Source of the DNA: Oligoflexia bacterium
GTDB lineage: Bacteria; Bdellovibrionota_C; UBA2361; JBGSMV01
Assembly (NCBI GenBank): GCA_019694515.1
Contig: JAIBBU010000005.1
Location: 1-64,000, forward strand
Reading direction: 5' to 3'
DNA: 64,000 nucleotides
The position numbers were made by a program, and so were the translations under genes. A model generated the notes under the pieces. It made no database searches. It saw nothing but the letters and a program-made list of their open reading frames with translations, and had not been told where the DNA came from. Below are positions 34,264 to 42,518 of this stretch, in pieces (positions within the stretch are counted from its first letter, which is position 1; the number at the start of each line of letters is the position of its first letter).

Positions 34264-35454
34264 ATGACTCGGCGGCTGCTCGTCTTCCTAACCGTCATCA
34301 ATCTTCTTAATTATTTGGATCGCTACATCATGGCGGCGGTGCTGCCCTCGGTGATGCGCCAGTTCATGCTAACGCAGGAAGAGGGCGGGATGCTGGTGGC
34401 GGCGTTTGTGCCCGGATATGTGATTTTTTCGCCGCTCTTTGGCTATCTTGGGGATCGTTTTAGCCGGCCGCGTTTAATGGCGGTCGGAGTTGTGCTTTGG
34501 AGCTTGGCAACGCTGTTAAGTGCTGTCGCCCCTAATTTTTGGATTCTGGCAGCGGCCCGGGTGCTGGTGGGAATAGGGGAGGCGAGTTTCGCCTCGATTG
34601 CGCCGGGATACATCAAAGATCAGCTTCAGAATCCGATCAGGGTAAACTCAGCACTGTCGCTTTTTTTTGCTGCGATTCCGGTGGGGGCGGCGCTGGGCTT
34701 TGTGTTGGGCGGACAGATCGCGCAGCACTTCACCTGGCAGGCAGCATTTTTGGCAGGCGGGATCCCGGGGCTGGTGTTAGCCCCGCTGCTGCTGCGCTTG
34801 GCCGAGATCCCGGGACGGCAGACTGCTGCTGTCGGAGTGCTGGCCGGCATCCGCCAAATCATGCAGGTCGAGATACTCTGGTACGTTATCGGGGGCTATG
34901 TCTTGAATGCGTACGCCCTGAATGGTGTGGCGGCTTTCGTCAGCTCATACGGGGAATCGATCGGATTTACCCTGGGTGAAGTGGGAAGCTATTTTGGCAT
35001 CATCTTGGTGGTCTCCGGGATGCTGGGAACTTGGGGCGGTGGACGAATCGCTTCGCACTTTGCGGCGCGCTCTCCCAATCAGCTGCAGAGTTTGCTGCTC
35101 TTCTCTGGCATGACGGCACTTCTGGGTGTGCCCTTCCTGGTCCTGGCTTTTTCATCCTCGAATCAAGCCATTTTCCTGTTAGGATGTTTCCTGGCCGAGC
35201 TGCTGGTTTTTGCTGGGACCGCTCCGATCAACTCAATCTTGGTGGTCAGCTGCCCGGCGGCGCTGGTAACGCTTACGCAGGGTTTTACAATCTTGGCGAT
35301 TAATCTTCTGGGTGCTTTGCCGGCGCCGATCATCGTAGGTGCGATTTGGCACGCGAGTTCACTCAGGCTCGGCATGCTTTCGCTGGCGCTGGTGCTCTGT
35401 GGTTGCGCCGTAATATGGACAGTCGGAAGCCGAAGAAGTAAGTTGATTTCCTAA
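34264..35454 (+). CDS. Major facilitator superfamily transporter
   Basis: The 396-residue protein has the 12-helix MFS pattern and the loop 2-3 motif GYLGDRFSRPRLMAVGVVLW, followed by the helix 5 ARVLVGIGEASFASIAPGYIKD pattern. This looks like the sphingolipid/spinster-type MFS group, with LNYLDRYIMAAVLP at the start. Substrate not predictable. It stands alone on the plus strand with 167 nt upstream. Confidence 0.88.
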   Translation: MTRRLLVFLTVINLLNYLDRYIMAAVLPSVMRQFMLTQEEGGMLVAAFVPGYVIFSPLFGYLGDRFSRPRLMAVGVVLWSLATLLSAVAPNFWILAAARVLVGIGEASFASIAPGYIKDQLQNPIRVNSALSLFFAAIPVGAALGFVLGGQIAQHFTWQAAFLAGGIPGLVLAPLLLRLAEIPGRQTAAVGVLAGIRQIMQVEILWYVIGGYVLNAYALNGVAAFVSSYGESIGFTLGEVGSYFGIILVVSGMLGTWGGGRIASHFAARSPNQLQSLLLFSGMTALLGVPFLVLAFSSSNQAIFLLGCFLAELLVFAGTAPINSILVVSCPAALVTLTQGFTILAINLLGALPAPIIVGAIWHASSLRLGMLSLALVLCGCAVIWTVGSRRSKLIS

Positions 35455-35525
35455 ATAGATGTACGTTTTAGTTAGTCCAAACGCTAAGCATACCGAACCC
35501 CTCACAGTTCGGCTTTAGAAAATTG

Positions 35526-37058
35526 ATGTCTCCGCAACCGGCAGTGCATACCCGCTCCTCATTACGGATCTTACCGGAGCAGGCTGATCTGCGCCGGCCC
35601 CGCCGCCGATCCGTGGAGAATCCCTTTCTAGATGAGATGCAATGGCCGGCGCAACCGCAAAGCGACCCACCCCGGGCCTTGCGAGCGCTTAGCCACATCG
35701 TAGACGGGGGTCTCTGTCATCGCTGCGGATCCTGCGTGGGCATTTGTCCCACAGGGGTGTTGGCGGTCGATGCCGAGGCTTTTCCTCGAATTCAGAACCT
35801 CAGCGCCTGCACCGATTGCGATCTGTGTGTAAAGGTTTGTCCAGGCGATGAATTTAATTTCGAGCAGGCCAATCAGGAGCGCTTTGGAAAAGCGGGCAAC
35901 TTGATCGAGACGCACGGCCATTTCACCAAAGCAGTGATTGCGTATGCTGCCGATAGTGCGCAGCGCGAACGGGGCACCAGCGGGGGACTGGTAACCGCCC
36001 TGCTACTGCACCTCTTGGAGACCAAGGAAATCGACGGTGCTCTGATTATCGGCTCTGACGAGGATAAATTGTGGAAGGGAAAGCCGGTGATCGCCCGCAC
36101 TCCAGCAGAGGTGTTAGCTGCTTCGAAGTCGAAATATGCCATTTCGCCGACGAATACACTGCTTTCTGAAATAAGAAATATCGAAGGCCGGTATGCGGTT
36201 GTAGGGCTGCCCTGTCAGATTCACGGCGTGATCAAAGCAATGCGCTTGGATGAACGCCTGAGGAAGAGGATCGCCCTAACGGTCGGGCTTTTCTGTCATG
36301 CCGCGATCGAGCATGAGGCCTTCGAGATCATTTGGGATTCGCTCGGTGACAAAGCTAAGCGCGCGGTTCAATTTACCTCCCGCATCGGCAAACATCCCGG
36401 CGCGCCCCATATTGAGCTCGACGACGGCACGATCTACCCGGTGTATTTTGGCGACCGCCAAGGATACCGACCCTCCTCGATCGAGGTAATTAATGTGCTC
36501 TATCGGCTTTATACCCCCGATCGGTGCCTGACCTGCTTTGACGCGCTCTCGGAGTTTGCGGATATCGCCGTAGGCGATCCATGGCTGGCGCCCCCGGAAG
36601 ACGATGTGGAATTCATGGAGGGGTGGACCTTTGCGCTGCTTAGAACCGCCCGTGGGCGGGAGTTTTATGAAAAGGCTGTGGCCGCCGGAAAGCTTGTGGA
36701 TAAGGAGGTCACCCGGGGTGAGGCACTGAGCTGCAACAGTATCATGGCAACCGAGAAACGGTGGCGGGCTTTCAGAGTAATCGAGACACAGCGGCGGCAG
36801 GGCAAACCGATTCCACACTACCAGGATCACAACCTGGAGCTCCCCGAACATTCGGGCCTGCAGTTTATCGAAACCGAGCTTCATATCCTTACCCACATTT
36901 TCTGTTTCATGCGCGCACTGAGAGGCAGACTGCTTAGGTTTTTTTTGGGTCCGATCGGATATTGGCTGTTTTGGGTCAATAATAAACGACGTAGATTCAG
37001 GGATTGGCGGCGCGACACAAGTTACTGGCTGCGCCGCAAAACGGTAGGGAGGAAATAA
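35526..37058 (+). CDS. FrhB/FdhB-like (coenzyme F420 hydrogenase/dehydrogenase beta) protein
   Basis: Two 4Fe-4S motifs lie at the N-terminus: C64-x2-C67-x2-C70-x3-C74-P and C95-x2-C98-x2-C101-x3-C105-P. The remaining 400 residues match the FrhB_FdhB N and C domains (GTSGGLVTALLLHLLE, GLPCQIHGVIKAMR, GLFCHAAIEHEAFE, DRCLTCFDALSEFADIAVGDPWLA). Such proteins are flavin-dependent electron-transfer or reductase subunits, often in F420 metabolism or polysaccharide pyruvyl clusters. No partner gene is adjacent. The ATG at 35526 follows an in-frame TTG. Confidence 0.82.
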   Translation: MSPQPAVHTRSSLRILPEQADLRRPRRRSVENPFLDEMQWPAQPQSDPPRALRALSHIVDGGLCHRCGSCVGICPTGVLAVDAEAFPRIQNLSACTDCDLCVKVCPGDEFNFEQANQERFGKAGNLIETHGHFTKAVIAYAADSAQRERGTSGGLVTALLLHLLETKEIDGALIIGSDEDKLWKGKPVIARTPAEVLAASKSKYAISPTNTLLSEIRNIEGRYAVVGLPCQIHGVIKAMRLDERLRKRIALTVGLFCHAAIEHEAFEIIWDSLGDKAKRAVQFTSRIGKHPGAPHIELDDGTIYPVYFGDRQGYRPSSIEVINVLYRLYTPDRCLTCFDALSEFADIAVGDPWLAPPEDDVEFMEGWTFALLRTARGREFYEKAVAAGKLVDKEVTRGEALSCNSIMATEKRWRAFRVIETQRRQGKPIPHYQDHNLELPEHSGLQFIETELHILTHIFCFMRALRGRLLRFFLGPIGYWLFWVNNKRRRFRDWRRDTSYWLRRKTVGRK

Positions 37059-37062
37059 TAAC

Positions 37063-38181
37063 TTGGCGCAGCAAAAATTACATGTAGCGATAGTTTTCGG
37101 CGGAAAATCGGCCGAGCATGAGATTTCAGTCAAGTCGGCCAGCAATGTTTACAAGGCCATTGATCGATCCCGTTTTGAGGTCTCCTTGCTGGGGATAGAT
37201 CCGCAGGGGCGCTGGCATTTGGTCGATGGTGATAAGCTAATTGCTGTCAAACCCGACCTCAAAGCGATTGAAAATTGCAGCATCTCGGCGGCGTTGCCTT
37301 CGCTGCCTGCGGGGGATGCCGATCCGGCCAAACTCAATCCGATTGTAATTAAGAATCCCGCCCTTAATCGTAAAATCGATGTGGCCTTCCCAATTTTGCA
37401 CGGTCCGAATGGAGAAGATGGGACCGTTCAGGGATTTCTGAAGCTGGCCGGGATCCCGTTCGTTGGAGCCGGAGTACTTGGATCGGCTGTCGGAATGGAC
37501 AAGGATGTTATGAAGCGGTTGCTGCGCGACGCCGGAATTCCGGTCGTGCCGTTTGTCGTAGTGCGGCAACACGAGCGCCGAGGTTTGAAGTTCGAGGATG
37601 TTAAGCGGCTCTTGGGCATGCCGGTTTTCGTGAAACCTGCAAATCTAGGCTCCTCGGTCGGCATAAGCAGGGCGGAGGACGCAGCGTCATTTGCGAAGTC
37701 CGTGGAGGAGGCTTTTAAGTATGACACCAAAATCTTGGTTGAGAAGGCGGCGGTAGGACGTGAGATACTGTGCGCGGTTTTGGGAAATGAAAATCCTAAG
37801 GCTGCTCTGCCGGGAGAGGTGATCACAGCGGCTTCCCATAAATTTTACTCTTATGAGGCCAAATATTTGGATAGCAGCGCTGCGCAGACCGTTGCGCCAG
37901 CTAATCTTACGCTCGAGCAGGTTAAGAAGATCCAGGATACCTCAGTGCAGGCTTTTGAGGTGCTGTGTTGTGAAGGGATGGGGCGAGTAGACCTGTTCCT
38001 GACACCCGACGACACGGTGCTGGTAAATGAGATCAACACACTGCCCGGATTTACCAACATCAGTATGTATCCGAGGCTGTGGGAAATAAGCGGGCTGCCA
38101 TATCAAGATCTTATTACGCGGCTGATCGAGCTGGCCTTGGAACGAGCGCAGTCTGAAGCGGCGCTAAAAACGGCGCGCTAG
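37063..38181 (+). CDS. ddl: D-alanine-D-alanine ligase
   Basis: Ddl makes the D-Ala-D-Ala dipeptide for peptidoglycan. The 372-residue ATP-grasp protein has VFGGKSAEHEISVKSASNV, FPILHGPNGEDGTVQGFLKLAGIPFVGAGVLGSAVGMDK, FVKPANLGSSVGI, and the metal site VNEINTLPGFTNISMYPRLWEISG. It starts at TTG; GGGAGGAAA lies about 8 nt upstream and supports it. It is close behind the FrhB-like gene (4 nt), suggesting one transcript. Confidence 0.95.
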   Translation: MAQQKLHVAIVFGGKSAEHEISVKSASNVYKAIDRSRFEVSLLGIDPQGRWHLVDGDKLIAVKPDLKAIENCSISAALPSLPAGDADPAKLNPIVIKNPALNRKIDVAFPILHGPNGEDGTVQGFLKLAGIPFVGAGVLGSAVGMDKDVMKRLLRDAGIPVVPFVVVRQHERRGLKFEDVKRLLGMPVFVKPANLGSSVGISRAEDAASFAKSVEEAFKYDTKILVEKAAVGREILCAVLGNENPKAALPGEVITAASHKFYSYEAKYLDSSAAQTVAPANLTLEQVKKIQDTSVQAFEVLCCEGMGRVDLFLTPDDTVLVNEINTLPGFTNISMYPRLWEISGLPYQDLITRLIELALERAQSEAALKTAR

Positions 38182-38265
38182 GGCCGCTCCGCGGTCGGAA
38201 TATCTGCTTTAGCCCTCTACGAAAATTGCCGATCTCCGATCTGAGCAAAGCGAGGATTCCTATCA

Positions 38266-38685
38266 ATGAAAAGTGTCCTGATCATCGACGATGATCCCGA
38301 ATACCTGCAAATTATCGGCACGATTTTGCTCGAAGCCGGATATCACGTAGAACAGGCCAATTGCCCCGATCGTGCCTTTAAACATCTTTTCGAAAGTCGC
38401 TTCGACCTGGTGATTTGCGATCTGCATATGCCATTCAAGACCGGTCCCGAAATATTTGATTTCAAGTACGATTACGAAGTGGGAGTGCGAACCATCCAAG
38501 AGCTCCGGGAAGCCTGTCCGGGAACAGCCCTAATCGCAGTAAGCGCCACGATGCCCTGGGATCTGCCCAAGGTGATGCGTGAAATTCCGGAGATCTCCGC
38601 GCTCACTAAACCATTTAGCGAACATCAGCTGCTGGAGTTGGTAACCCTCAGTATGACCGCCCCCAACCAGCAAATGTTGCATTAG
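38266..38685 (+). CDS. Stand-alone response-regulator receiver protein
   Basis: The 139-residue single receiver domain has DDD at 8-10, phosphoacceptor D52 in LVICDLHMP, and LTKPFSE. A short insertion (around EIFDFKYDYEVG) follows the phosphorylation loop. With no output domain it may act by protein-protein contact or phosphorelay. Partner kinase unknown. Confidence 0.85.
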   Translation: MKSVLIIDDDPEYLQIIGTILLEAGYHVEQANCPDRAFKHLFESRFDLVICDLHMPFKTGPEIFDFKYDYEVGVRTIQELREACPGTALIAVSATMPWDLPKVMREIPEISALTKPFSEHQLLELVTLSMTAPNQQMLH

Positions 38686-38752
38686 GGTCCCGCCGTCCGC
38701 TATTCCGACACAATTCCTTCGCGCCGCCATAATAGAGCTGACGCTTAACTCT

Positions 38753-40084
38753 ATGGATCAACAGGCCACACAATCGCGACCGGCTCCCGACGGGAAGATC
38801 GGGCTCACCCCCTTTATTTCAGCCGGGCAGGGGGAGCTGGCGGAGCTGAGAGCACCTCCGATCGATCTTGATGAGCTTTGGGCCAAGCTGTCTCACGCCC
38901 CGGGGGATGCGCAACAAGCGAAAGACGAATGTGCCGCGGTGCTCGCACAGCATGGTAGTATGGCCGGGCGTGCGCGCATCGTGGATGCGCTTAGAACTTC
39001 CGAACCGATGCACTTCCGTCTGGAGGTGAATCGTGTGGCCGCCTTCCAGGCGCTTACGCCCTATTTAGATGAGGAGGATGTTTGCTCAATCTTTGTGGAG
39101 GAATTGCAGGCGCATCCAGAGAACCTCCGTGCGTGTGAAAGCGCCTTTGCGGCAGTGCAAAAAGTTGATCTCTCGAAATTTCCGGCGATCGAAAGGATCT
39201 GTCTCAAGTCGGTACGCGACCGACTTGAGCTGTTGATCTCAAACGAAGAACCGAATACTCCAATTGATCGCATGTCGATCGCGCTGCTCAAAAGCTGCAA
39301 ACCGGAGGAGCGGGACGCGATGCTAAAAGACATGGCCCTCGGGACTTATCGAGCGGGGAGTGTCTCCGGGCAGGCAGTGCTTGAAGCGCTCGCTCAGATT
39401 GGGGGAGAAAATTCGGTCAAACTTTTGAGCCGTATTGCAAATGAACGCGTACTGCCGGATAAATTGGAAGTCAGTCAGGGCGAAGGACTTGTAACCGCCG
39501 GAGCATTATCGGGACTTGCTGCAGGCGGATGGGCAGGTTTCAGCCTGGCAGCAGCCATCATGCAGCATTGGAAGGCGCCGTTTGGGCTCCCCATCATCGC
39601 CGGCCTCGGTGCAGGCGTGGCAGCCTTGGGGGTGATCTTTCTAAGTCAGTTCGCCATTTTTTATCAATTAGCAATTTTGAAGGTTGGGGGGAAAAACGTT
39701 AATTCCAGGATGGCGCAAGCCGCACGCCATGTGCTCGGTTCCGGAGCAGAGTCGCTTGCCACCGGGTTAGCGCACGAATACGTAGAGACGGTGCTTAGTG
39801 ATAAATCTGAGCGCGATGCCCGTACCACCGCAGCTACGCTGCTGGGAAAGTTCGAGATTAGGAATGGCAAGGAGGTGCGGGAGCTGCTGGCTGGGTGCAA
39901 GGCAGAGCAGGCTTTTACGCGCCATTGTTGTATACAGGCGCTTGCCAGCACCTTAACGCCGGAGGTGCTAGCGATCATTGAACCTCTGCGCCGCGATCCT
40001 GATCCGGGAGTGCGCGTGCTGGTTACAAAGCTGCTGTCCGGTAAGCGCCGGGCATTCGAAGAGGGGGCCGGGTCTGCATACTAG
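38753..40084 (+). CDS. HEAT-repeat protein with central membrane hairpin
   Basis: The 443-residue protein has helical repeats in the N-terminal part, a hydrophobic hairpin of two glycine-rich membrane segments at about 245-310 (GLVTAGALSGLAAGGWAGFSLAAAI and LPIIAGLGAGVAALGVIFLSQFAIFYQL), and C-terminal HEAT-type repeats (ARTTAATLLGKFEIRNGKEVRELL, CIQALASTLTPEVLAIIEPLRRDPDPGVRVLVTKLL). No family recognised. Likely a membrane-anchored scaffold. Confidence 0.65.
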   Translation: MDQQATQSRPAPDGKIGLTPFISAGQGELAELRAPPIDLDELWAKLSHAPGDAQQAKDECAAVLAQHGSMAGRARIVDALRTSEPMHFRLEVNRVAAFQALTPYLDEEDVCSIFVEELQAHPENLRACESAFAAVQKVDLSKFPAIERICLKSVRDRLELLISNEEPNTPIDRMSIALLKSCKPEERDAMLKDMALGTYRAGSVSGQAVLEALAQIGGENSVKLLSRIANERVLPDKLEVSQGEGLVTAGALSGLAAGGWAGFSLAAAIMQHWKAPFGLPIIAGLGAGVAALGVIFLSQFAIFYQLAILKVGGKNVNSRMAQAARHVLGSGAESLATGLAHEYVETVLSDKSERDARTTAATLLGKFEIRNGKEVRELLAGCKAEQAFTRHCCIQALASTLTPEVLAIIEPLRRDPDPGVRVLVTKLLSGKRRAFEEGAGSAY

Positions 40085-40194
40085 ATGATAAAGGTAGGCG
40101 CCTCAGAGCGAGCGCAGAAATCTAGTGCTATCGCGGCTAGGCAAAATGGCAGAGGTTACTTCGTCGCTCCAGAGCGGGCTCCTATCAATTGCAG

Positions 40195-40562
40195 CTGATA
40201 GATATTTCGAGAACGGAATACCGGCCTAAATGCGCGACTCGCTCACTGCTGTAGGTGTTGCATATTTCGCGGACAAAATTCCTGTCATTGCGAGCGAAGC
40301 GAAGCAACCCCTAACATTATGTCTATGAAGGCTTTATTTCTAGGTAAATCGTAGAAGTTTTCTACAAGCATCAAGAGTACGGCTAGTGGTTGGAAAATGT
40401 GCAGAAAACCCTCCTAACTTTTTCAATCCAGAGCCTGTTACGACTTAAAGTTAGGGTTTGCTTCGCTCCGCTCGCAATGACAGATTAATGCGCCTTTGCA
40501 GGAATCTTGTTAACAGCGCAGCAATTTTGTTCTCAAATTACGCAACTCGTACAGCAATCACA
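40195..40562. repeat. MITE-like palindromic element, copy C (full length)
   Basis: Outer ends GTTGCATATTTCGCGG (40257) and the inverted partner ending TTACGCAAC (40546) match at 19 of 24 positions. Inner arms CTGTCATTGCGAGCGAAGCG... (40282-40315) and GTTAGGGTTTGCTTCGCTCC... (40450-40483) are reverse complements over 34 nt with two mismatches, enclosing about 135 nt of unique loop. A further outer segment with TTTCGAGAACGGAATACCGG (about 40207) matches copy D's right edge in inverse orientation. The 40085-40670 gap contains no gene; this element is its main content. Confidence 0.75.
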
Positions 40563-40670
40563 GTAGATCTAGCGTTGCTGTAACTGTTAATAGTTTCGGA
40601 CCCGCTTCATTGGAGTTAAGCGCGGCTTTTTTCTTGCAACTCAGAGTATCTGCAAAGTTGTTTAGTTGCG

Positions 40671-41192
40671 CTAGCGCGTCTTCGACAGATAGTTCTGATG
40701 CTCCCAGTCGTGCCGCGGATCATTCCAATAGTTCTGGCGATCTCCCGGGTACGGCCGGCTAGGTGGTTCGGGACGATGATCGTGGCGTCGCCAGCGCCAG
40801 TTATCCCATCTCAGGCCCGTTTGGGTTTGAACTTGATAAACGTCACGGTCGCCATTCACGTTATAAACCCGAATTTCCGGAACATCATCCAAGCGCGCAG
40901 TGATGCTAAACTCGTATCGCTTTAACGTCGGAGCGGTTCGCAGCCGGATTCTTTGAGTCAGCTTGCCATTTTCGAATAAGCCCGCTTCGGCCAAGCAGAT
41001 CCCCTCAACCGTTCCTGAGACCTTATAACGATCGCTAAAGGCACCCCCGCTCTTCTCGACCGACTGCACATCGACATGCGGGCTGGACCAGGAGGAGTTT
41101 TGCCGGCAGATCTCCTCGTCAGTTTTGGCCGCGGCGCACGAGGCGTGAAAAACGGTAAGCGCGATTATGAATAAGCCGATCGGTTTTCGCAT
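40671..41192 (-). CDS. Hypothetical secreted protein
   Basis: The 173-residue protein begins with a signal peptide (LFIIALTVFHASCAAAK). The cysteine at 19 is preceded by HAS rather than a typical lipobox, so lipidation is uncertain. The mature part is beta-rich and ends in an Arg/His/Pro-rich tail. No family recognised. It is divergent from the FAD oxidoreductase gene. Confidence 0.5.
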   Translation of the reverse strand: MRKPIGLFIIALTVFHASCAAAKTDEEICRQNSSWSSPHVDVQSVEKSGGAFSDRYKVSGTVEGICLAEAGLFENGKLTQRIRLRTAPTLKRYEFSITARLDDVPEIRVYNVNGDRDVYQVQTQTGLRWDNWRWRRHDHRPEPPSRPYPGDRQNYWNDPRHDWEHQNYLSKTR

Positions 41193-41298
41193 AGCAGATC
41201 CTCCGGTGCCTGTATTTTATTACTTTTGGGTCAAAAGCACGAGCACTCAAGGGACTCGCAATTGGCCAAACCTGTAAGTAAGATAGGGCCAGGACGCT

Positions 41299-42423
41299 AT
41301 GGACGGAAAGATCGAGCGACATTATGAGCTTGCTATTTTAGGCGGTGGCATCGCCGGTCTAGGCGCGGCCCATGAGGCCGCCAAGCGCGGTTACCGTGCC
41401 GTGGTCCTGGAGCGCGGTGCTTTCTGTGGAGCAACCTCGTCCAATAGTCTGCGGATTATTCACGGCGGATTTCGTTATCTTCAATCGCTCAACTTCCCGC
41501 GCGTGCTCCAGTCCATGCAGGATCAGCTGGAACTTTGTCGTTGGGCGCCGCACCTGGTGAAACCGATTAAATGCGTTCTGACGCTGGATCGCTTTGGGCT
41601 AAAGAGTCCGTTACCGGTAGCGCTGGCAGCATGGCTGTATGGTGGGCTGAAGCGTCTGCGTCCGGGTCTGGCCGGTGAGAATCGGGTGATCTCCGCGGCA
41701 GAGGTCGCTAAGGAGATTCCACTGCTCGCTGGAGCTGCGCCGAATGGCGCGCTGCTTTGGACCGATGCGTTGTTGAATGACCTGCATAAATTCCACGACT
41801 TTATCTGCGGACGGTTAACGGCGCTCGGTGTGCAGCTGGTCGATCAGTGTGCAGTCACTGCGGTGCGTCGCCAGCCGGAAGATTTTGTGGTTGAGTGCCG
41901 CCGGGGAGGCGAGCCCCATAACATCTCTGCGCGTTACGTAATTAATACTCTCGGACCTTGGATCAACTCGCTTGAGAAACAGGGATTGGTACCGGGCCGG
42001 ACCCCTTTTTGGTGCAAAGCCTATAATTTGGTAATAAAGAAACAGCTAGACGCGCAGTATATTTTGGGTCGCGCCTCCAGCAAGGGAAGATTGTTTTTCG
42101 CCGTACCGCGGGGCTCTGCCAGCGCCTTAGGCACCTGGTATGTGCCGCTTAAGGAGCCGCTTGCGGAAGCAGCGGTGCATAAGGACGATCTGGTCGATTT
42201 CGTAGCTGCTTTGAATCAGACATTTCCGAAGGCGGCACTTAATTTTTCCGAGATTGAACATGTGGATCTCGGAGTTCTGCCCTGTCATTCCAACCACGCC
42301 GAACCCAAGCTATTGGGTTCCGAAGTGATTACGGCAGATCGGGGCTATGTCGAGGTTCTTAGCACCAAATACACGACCTTTCTTAGCCAGGGCAGAAAAG
42401 CAGTGCAGGCCCTTAAAGTTTGA
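41299..42423 (+). CDS. FAD-dependent oxidoreductase, short GlpD-like
   Basis: The 374-residue protein has the FAD-binding GGGIAGLGAAHEAAKRGY near residue 14, the TSSNSLRIIHGGFRYLQ loop that matches aerobic glycerol-3-phosphate dehydrogenase (GlpD), INTLGPWI, and a C-terminal region that stops before the GlpD C-terminal helical domain (GlpD is about 500 residues). Substrate unknown. AGGA lies 5 nt before the ATG. Confidence 0.8.
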   Translation: MDGKIERHYELAILGGGIAGLGAAHEAAKRGYRAVVLERGAFCGATSSNSLRIIHGGFRYLQSLNFPRVLQSMQDQLELCRWAPHLVKPIKCVLTLDRFGLKSPLPVALAAWLYGGLKRLRPGLAGENRVISAAEVAKEIPLLAGAAPNGALLWTDALLNDLHKFHDFICGRLTALGVQLVDQCAVTAVRRQPEDFVVECRRGGEPHNISARYVINTLGPWINSLEKQGLVPGRTPFWCKAYNLVIKKQLDAQYILGRASSKGRLFFAVPRGSASALGTWYVPLKEPLAEAAVHKDDLVDFVAALNQTFPKAALNFSEIEHVDLGVLPCHSNHAEPKLLGSEVITADRGYVEVLSTKYTTFLSQGRKAVQALKV

Positions 42424-42518
42424 CTAATCGTTGCCATTCCGTATCCTAAGTCTGTTCGTCTTCGAGTAATGCCTGATCGATTTAGTTCTGCCGGTTCCGC
42501 TTTTCTTTGGGTAATCGC

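Noticed and set aside
40671..41192. Lipoprotein call for the secreted hypothetical
   Set aside because: The residues before Cys19 (HAS) do not fit a good lipobox.
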